This document shows positions 58,845 to 64,000 of a stretch of 64,000 bases of DNA, piece after piece; position 1 is the first letter of the stretch; every line of letters starts with the position of its first letter. Under the pieces are notes generated by a model. The model was not told the origin of the DNA, ran no database searches, and saw only the letters and a list, made by a program, of their open reading frames with translations. The DNA lies in NCBI RefSeq assembly GCF_002811875.1, contig NZ_NPDZ01000015.1, positions 1 to 64,000 on the forward strand, given 5' to 3'. This DNA is from Leptospira perolatii (GTDB lineage Bacteria > Spirochaetota > Leptospiria > Leptospirales > Leptospiraceae). A program made the translations under genes and the position numbers.

Positions 58845-61301
58845 TCAGTCAGTCTTGGGCTTAAACTTTCTCTCGGTCTTTCCGATTTCTTCGTCGCTGA
58901 TCTGATACTCTTGCTGTAGAAACTCTCTAAAATCTATAGATTTATGGTGGTCTCTATCTCCGTCGCATTGGCGATTTCCTTGGACAGCTTTGGTCACACC
59001 TGCAATCGTGATCGGTTTCAAAGTAAGATTTTGTGTCACAGGACATACTCCTGGTTTTGGAGAAAGTCCGTTATACGCGCAGGTTCCACCGGATTGCACT
59101 TCATCTGGTGCTGGATCCTGACCGCTTTCATTATTGAAACTAGGATAGTTTTCTCCTCTATAAAAGCGATTGTACATTCTTCCCCAAATCGGCACTGCGA
59201 GCACGGACGCCGCTTGACCACGACCCAATGAAATAGAGCTCTTATCGAAGCCCATCCAAATCACAGTGGTCATCCTTGGATCAAAGCCACAGTACCACGC
59301 ATTGGTAAAAGAAGAAGTGGAACCGGTCTTGCCTGCTGCGATTCCTCTATAATTTCCCTTTTCCGGATTTCTAAGACCGTCGGTAGCAGTTCCTGCCATC
59401 GCGACTTGCATCAGCATTTTTCGAAGAATATAGGATGTACCTTCACTAATGATCTGAATAGAGCCGTCTTCCCTTTCTTTCTCCAACTCTTCTCTTACTT
59501 TCAATTCTTCGTTATAAATTACGTTTCCGGATTGATCGATGACGTATCTGGTTGCAAAAGGAATTACATTCCGACCTTTGTTCGCCACGATCGAATAGCC
59601 GACTGCCATTTCCAAAGGAGTCAGTTCCGCGATTCCCAGCGCAAGCGCCGGACTATCTGGAAATCTACTTTTATCTGCTTTGGTCAATCTAGAAGCGAAA
59701 TCGATCACCGGCTCCGCTCCGGTTCTCAAAAATACTTGGACCGAAACTATATTCAAAGAAAGTGATAGAGCTCTAGAGAGCGGAACCATTCCTTGAAAAT
59801 CTCCGTCAAAGTCCTGGGGAGACCAGCCTTCTCCTTCTTCGGTCAAAGTAGTCAAAGGTGCGTCCATGATTCCGGTTCCGGACCCGACTACTCTTTCTTG
59901 GATCGCTGCACCGTATACAAAAGGTTTGAAGGACGATCCTGTTTGCCTTCTTGCCTGTACAGCGCGATTGAACTGATTCTTCGGAGTAAACTCGTAACCC
60001 CCGACCATGGTTTGGATATAACCATTGGTATGATCGATTGTTATCGCTGCACCTTCTACGTGAAGGTTCTTTCCAAAGACCGCAGATCTTTTTTGAAACT
60101 CAGTGAAAGCTGCAGACTCATTTTCCGCAGGAAGCAACAAACTCAAAGTGTCTGCTGCGTCGATTAGTTCCCTTTCTAAGGCTACCCTGAAATTAGCCTT
60201 ATCGTCTAACTTGCTGATATACGGAACAGAAACCTGAAACACGCTGCCTAGCAAATTATAGAGTCCTACTAAGGATCTGTCGGCGCCGCCGGCATAATTT
60301 ACAGTTACCCCCGAGACCAAGTCGTCATGTTTCTTAATCGCCTTTCTCATTTCTTCTTGAGCGATTTCTTGTTTACGGATATCTAATGTAGTATAGATTT
60401 TTAATCCTCCGTTATAAATCCGATCTTCACCGAGTTCTTTTAACAATTTTTGTCTTACGTACTCAGTAAAATGCGGTGCACGATTGAGCTTGGTTCCCCA
60501 AGTAGATTGAGAAGGAGATTGAGTGATTACAACCGGCCAATACTTGGCCCAAAATTCGTCGTGGATCGAAGCGATTTTCTCTTCCGGAACGTATCCTTCC
60601 TTCGCCATTAATTTTAGAACTTCTAAATGAGCCCTTTTGGAAGAAGCCGGATTTTTGTACGGAGAATAATCGACTGGAGCCTTGGGAAGCCTAGCGAGAA
60701 GTGCGGCTTCTGCTACATCCAAATCAGAAACATCTTTGTGAAAATAGACGTCTGCAGCCGATGCCAAGCCTGTGGTCCCGTGTCCCAAGTATATTAAATT
60801 AAAGTAAATTTCTAAGATTTCTTCTTTAGAATATTCCTGCTCGATCTGGAGAGTAAACAGAGCCTCTACGAATTTACGAATAAATGATTTCTTACGATCC
60901 TGCAAAATCGTCTTAGCTAATTGCTGCGTTAGAGTGGAGCCGCCCTGCTTGATTCGACCGGAGAGAATATTTACGATCGCCGCCCTTCCGATCGCCATAA
61001 AATCGATCCCGAAGTGATTAAAGAAATTGTTATCCTCTACGGACAAAAATGCCTGAACTACATGAGGAGGAATGTCCTGGTATTTTAAGAGTTGCTGCTT
61101 ATGACGATAGAGCTCGGCAAATACGATTCCATTGATGTCGTATAATCTAGTCGGAGTTGTCGGCTGGTAAGAAGCGAGTTTCGCGAGCTCCTCCCCATCG
61201 TCCACTTCGGAAAGGATGTATCCGAAAAATAGTCCTCCCGCCATTGCAACGCCTAATAAAATTTTGATCGTCCGATGAATTCCGTCGCTAAACAAAGTCA
61301 T
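58845..61301 (-). CDS. Class A penicillin-binding protein (PBP1A-type)
   Basis: Bifunctional peptidoglycan synthase of 818 residues. One membrane helix (about 10-30) is followed by the GT51 glycosyltransferase with catalytic E89 in [30 protein letters not shown] and the [12 protein letters not shown] motif. The transpeptidase domain has S456SFK459 as active-site serine motif and a KTGSTSS box near 660. A Cys-containing tail ([20 protein letters not shown]) ends the protein. It is transcribed alone, away from the rhomboid gene. Class A PBPs repair and thicken the wall beside the RodA-PBP2 machinery. Confidence 0.93.
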   Translation of the reverse strand: MTLFSDGIHRTIKILLGVAMAGGLFFGYILSEVDDGEELAKLASYQPTTPTRLYDINGIVFAELYRHKQQLLKYQDIPPHVVQAFLSVEDNNFFNHFGIDFMAIGRAAIVNILSGRIKQGGSTLTQQLAKTILQDRKKSFIRKFVEALFTLQIEQEYSKEEILEIYFNLIYLGHGTTGLASAADVYFHKDVSDLDVAEAALLARLPKAPVDYSPYKNPASSKRAHLEVLKLMAKEGYVPEEKIASIHDEFWAKYWPVVITQSPSQSTWGTKLNRAPHFTEYVRQKLLKELGEDRIYNGGLKIYTTLDIRKQEIAQEEMRKAIKKHDDLVSGVTVNYAGGADRSLVGLYNLLGSVFQVSVPYISKLDDKANFRVALERELIDAADTLSLLLPAENESAAFTEFQKRSAVFGKNLHVEGAAITIDHTNGYIQTMVGGYEFTPKNQFNRAVQARRQTGSSFKPFVYGAAIQERVVGSGTGIMDAPLTTLTEEGEGWSPQDFDGDFQGMVPLSRALSLSLNIVSVQVFLRTGAEPVIDFASRLTKADKSRFPDSPALALGIAELTPLEMAVGYSIVANKGRNVIPFATRYVIDQSGNVIYNEELKVREELEKEREDGSIQIISEGTSYILRKMLMQVAMAGTATDGLRNPEKGNYRGIAAGKTGSTSSFTNAWYCGFDPRMTTVIWMGFDKSSISLGRGQAASVLAVPIWGRMYNRFYRGENYPSFNNESGQDPAPDEVQSGGTCAYNGLSPKPGVCPVTQNLTLKPITIAGVTKAVQGNRQCDGDRDHHKSIDFREFLQQEYQISDEEIGKTERKFKPKTD

Positions 61302-61446
61302 TCGAATCTAAATCCCATTCCTTCCAGACCAAAGGCCCTATCCTTTACGCCAATATTAGAAGACTAGGTTTTGGCGTCATCCCGGATGAAACAAAATTCT
61401 GGATTGGAGTTGCCCCAAGAAAGAAGTTGAGAAAACTTGGGGCCGT

Positions 61447-62316
61447 ATGGCTTCTTATTCCGCTGGATTTGGCCCGGAAATGACCCCTGTTGTCCGCAGG
61501 CTACTTTTTCTAAACTTTGGTGTATTTGCCTTAGAGTTCGTTTTGAGGTTTATTCCAGGCAGTGCTCTCGGACTCTTTTTGCAGATCTTCGGATTAACTC
61601 CTTCCTTGGTTTTGGGAAAATTTTTTGTCTGGCAACTTCTTACTTATTCCGTATTGCATGATCCGAATTCAGTCTTCCATATTTTATTCAATATGTTGTC
61701 TCTCTGGATGTTTGGATCCACTCTGGAAGCCTATTGGGGAGGAAGAAACTTCCTAAAATTTTATCTCTTTTCCTGCCTCGGCGGTGGAATTGTTCCGATC
61801 GTCGCACATCTTCTGGATTTTCCGCAAGGGACCATCGTAGGAGCCTCTGGAGGAATCTACGGTTTATTGGTCGCATTCGCTCTGATTTGGCCCAACCGAG
61901 AACTGTACTTCTTCGGAATCTTTCCTATAAAAGCAAAGTATCTGATCTTAATCATTCTACTTCTGATCGCGTTTACTTCCAAATCCAGCGGGGTTAAGAC
62001 TCACGATGGAGGTGAATCCGGCGGGATTGCGGTTACTGCTCACGCGGGAGGAGCACTTTTTGGATTCTTATATTTTCTATATTATAATAGACTAAAGAAT
62101 CGATTTTCCTTTTCTCTACCGTCCTTCTCTTTCTCGAGGTGGAGACAAAAAAGAAAAATGAAGCGCTGGCAAGAAGACATGAAGGAAAGGGAAAAAGCGA
62201 AGGACGAAGTGGATCGCCTTTTGGAAAAAATCTCTCAGGAAGGAATGGATTCCTTGAGTCGAAAGGAAAAGAAATTCTTGAAGGATGCATCGAGCAAATA
62301 TTACTCGGATAAATAG
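61447..62316 (+). CDS. Rhomboid-family intramembrane serine protease
   Basis: Six-helix membrane protease that cleaves transmembrane helices of other proteins. N82 and H78 (FHILFNMLSLWMFG) stabilise the oxyanion, S134 in VGASGGIYGL is the nucleophile and H199 in TAHAGGALFGFLY the base. A charged cytoplasmic tail (about 220-289) of coiled-coil character ends in LSRKEKKFLKDASSKYY, a motif shared by a subset of bacterial rhomboids. It precedes the lipoate ligase gene by 18 bases and may be co-transcribed. Substrates are unknown. Confidence 0.92.
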   Translation: MASYSAGFGPEMTPVVRRLLFLNFGVFALEFVLRFIPGSALGLFLQIFGLTPSLVLGKFFVWQLLTYSVLHDPNSVFHILFNMLSLWMFGSTLEAYWGGRNFLKFYLFSCLGGGIVPIVAHLLDFPQGTIVGASGGIYGLLVAFALIWPNRELYFFGIFPIKAKYLILIILLLIAFTSKSSGVKTHDGGESGGIAVTAHAGGALFGFLYFLYYNRLKNRFSFSLPSFSFSRWRQKRKMKRWQEDMKEREKAKDEVDRLLEKISQEGMDSLSRKEKKFLKDASSKYYSDK

Positions 62317-62334
62317 CCGAACTTCGTTCTCAGA

Positions 62335-63180
62335 TTGAAACCCACGTTTATCATAGATCAAACTTCCGTCAGAACTCCTTACTACAATCTAGCCTTGGAG
62401 GAAGCGATCTCTCTAAAGTTAGTTTCCGAAGGCTTTATCGGTGGTCTTAGATTCTGGGAAAACCCAAGATCGATCGTGATCGGCTTGTCCGAAAAACCGG
62501 AAAGAACAGTAGGACCTTTTTATGAATCCTTTTTACAAAATAGGAAAGAACAACCCTTCCCCAAAAAACCGATTGATTCAGAAACAGTATACATTGCAAG
62601 GAGAGCCAGCGGTGGAGGGACGGTAGTACACGAGCCCGGATGGAACTTGAACTTTAGCATCTTTGTTTCACTCAAAGAAAAGCCTGAATTATTTCCTGTA
62701 GGGAACTCCTACAAAACTTTGTTAGGGCTCGTGTCCAACGCATTAAGAAATCAAAATATTCAAAGTAACCCAAGGGGAAAATCAGATCTTGCAGTTGGGC
62801 AAGAAACCGAAATGCAAACCTGGAAAAAGATTTCAGGTAACGCTCAGTTTAGAAAGAGGGACTGTATTGTGCAGCACGGCACATTGATACTGGACCCCAG
62901 GCTGATCGAACTTGTAGGAAGTTATTTGCCTCATCCTCCTGAAGAGCCTGACTACAGAAAGGGCAGAGATCACAAAGAGTTCGTTACTTCCCTTCCTCCC
63001 GAATTCAAGGTTGGAAAATTCAAACAAGACCTCGCCCTTTTATTTGCCGATTATCTGGGGGTCGAGAAAATAGGTACAGGGAAGGAGTTCCTTCCGTTTT
63101 TAAGAACTGTTTTTTTGGACGCAGACCGCCTTTTCAAGGAAAAGTATGGCACAAAAAGATTCCTAACTGGAGAAGAATAA
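62335..63180 (+). CDS. Lipoate-protein ligase A family protein
   Basis: A 281-residue member of the biotin/lipoate A/B ligase family. RFWENPRSIVIGLSE and RRASGGGTVVHEPGNLNF-type motif (here with WNLNFSI) form the lipoate/AMP pocket; KISGNAQFRKRDCIVQHGTLIL contains the family lysine context. It probably activates lipoate or octanoate and transfers it to E2 subunits or glycine-cleavage H protein, and therefore could serve the SucB lipoyl domain encoded at 54571-55848. The start is TTG at 62335, with no better codon nearby. glyA follows closely. Confidence 0.87.
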   Translation: MKPTFIIDQTSVRTPYYNLALEEAISLKLVSEGFIGGLRFWENPRSIVIGLSEKPERTVGPFYESFLQNRKEQPFPKKPIDSETVYIARRASGGGTVVHEPGWNLNFSIFVSLKEKPELFPVGNSYKTLLGLVSNALRNQNIQSNPRGKSDLAVGQETEMQTWKKISGNAQFRKRDCIVQHGTLILDPRLIELVGSYLPHPPEEPDYRKGRDHKEFVTSLPPEFKVGKFKQDLALLFADYLGVEKIGTGKEFLPFLRTVFLDADRLFKEKYGTKRFLTGEE

Positions 63181-63225
63181 ATCATGTCGACCCAAAGCAC
63201 TATTGAATTAACGAGGAATCAACAT

Positions 63226-64000
63226 ATGAAGTATCTACCTGACCAAGACCCGGAAATCTATCAGGCTTTAGTCGCAGAAGATAAGCGACAAGAGGACAAT
63301 CTCGAAATGATCGCCTCTGAAAACTTTGTTTCCAGAGCGGTACTCGAAACTTATTCCTCCACTCTAACCAACAAATACGCTGAAGGATATCCTGGAAAAA
63401 GATACTACAACGGATGTCATAACGCGGACATCGTAGAAACTCTAGCCATTGAAAGAGCCAAAAAGTTGTTCGGAGCAGAGTATGCAAACGTGCAACCGCA
63501 TTCCGGGGCCCAAGCAAATATGGCTGTATTCATTGCGACATTGGAGCCAGGCGATACCTTCCTCGGAATGAACCTTGCTCACGGTGGACACTTGACTCAC
63601 GGTTCTCCGGTAAATATCAGCGGTCGTTATTTCAAGCCAATCGCATACGGAGTAGACCCTAAAACAGAGACGATAGATTATGATTCCATTGCAAAACTCG
63701 CTAGGGAACACAAACCGAAATTGATCGTCGCGGGAGCATCTGCATATTCCAGAACGATCGATTTTGCAAAATTTGCGGAGATCGCAAAGGAAGTAGGTGC
63801 TAAACTAATGGCGGACATAGCACATATCTCCGGCTTAGTCGCAACTGGGTACCACCCTAGCCCAGTAGGAATTTTTGACTACGTTACCACCACTACTCAT
63901 AAAACACTTAGAGGACCTCGAGGTGGACTGATCCTATCTACATTAGAAAATGAGAAAGTCCTAAATTCGCGAGTTTTCCCGGGAGTCCAAGGCGGACCTT
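63226..64000 (+). CDS. glyA: Serine hydroxymethyltransferase, 5' part (cut by window end)
   Basis: PLP enzyme converting serine and tetrahydrofolate to glycine and methylene-tetrahydrofolate. The visible part has [51 protein letters not shown], the [12 protein letters not shown] region and [14 protein letters not shown], whose lysine binds PLP. The frame also has an ATG at 63184, but GAGGAA seven bases before 63226 and the usual GlyA N-terminus favour the later start. It runs open to the last base, so the 3' end is outside the window. It follows the lipoate ligase gene directly. Confidence 0.96.
   Translation, partial: MKYLPDQDPEIYQALVAEDKRQEDNLEMIASENFVSRAVLETYSSTLTNKYAEGYPGKRYYNGCHNADIVETLAIERAKKLFGAEYANVQPHSGAQANMAVFIATLEPGDTFLGMNLAHGGHLTHGSPVNISGRYFKPIAYGVDPKTETIDYDSIAKLAREHKPKLIVAGASAYSRTIDFAKFAEIAKEVGAKLMADIAHISGLVATGYHPSPVGIFDYVTTTTHKTLRGPRGGLILSTLENEKVLNSRVFPGVQGGP

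Overview
The window looks like chromosome of a Leptospira-type spirochaete. The pointers are an mreB-mreC-mreD-PBP2-rodA elongation block with a long RodA, a PTPS-III enzyme of the kind that replaces FolB, a DUF6941 gene, AT-leaning DNA with many TTG and GTG starts, and a GlyA very close to the Leptospira protein as I remember it. No search was run, so the genus is an inference.

Layout. 583-4726: amino-acid permease, small membrane protein, membrane desaturase and a divergent AraC regulator. 4785-21188: three tightly packed minus-strand genes, namely a giant single-chain fatty acid synthase (type I, fungal/mycobacterial domain order), a holo-ACP synthase and a giant fused acyl-CoA carboxylase. 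Across a 590-bp gap holding a perfect 17-bp inverted repeat lies a divergent acyl-CoA dehydrogenase (21779-22945). This block is the most striking part of the window: carboxylase makes the extender, AcpS charges the ACP, FAS-I elongates, and the flanking desaturase and dehydrogenase may tailor the product.

22995-36429 holds mixed genes: GH18 protein, heme-sensor-type histidine kinase with receiver, peroxiredoxin and leucyl aminopeptidase, lytic transglycosylase, ferredoxin/metallo-beta-lactamase fusion, solute-binding protein, acetoacetyl-CoA synthetase, PTPS-III and a DUF1858 protein. 36520-43496 is the cell-elongation operon. A Ppx/GppA phosphatase (43707-45260) separates it from an accessory segment (45283-49945). 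There two toxin-antitoxin-type gene pairs, on one strand, are bounded by integron attC-like sites, with an IS-end-like relic and one copy of a dispersed repeat beside them.

49946-55848 is the 2-oxoglutarate dehydrogenase operon sucB-lpd-sucA plus a DUF6941 gene. 56266-63180 carries a secreted protein, a YiiX-like hydrolase, an Rv2258c-like methyltransferase, a class A PBP, a rhomboid protease and a lipoate ligase-family protein. The window ends inside glyA. No rRNA, tRNA or CRISPR array was seen.
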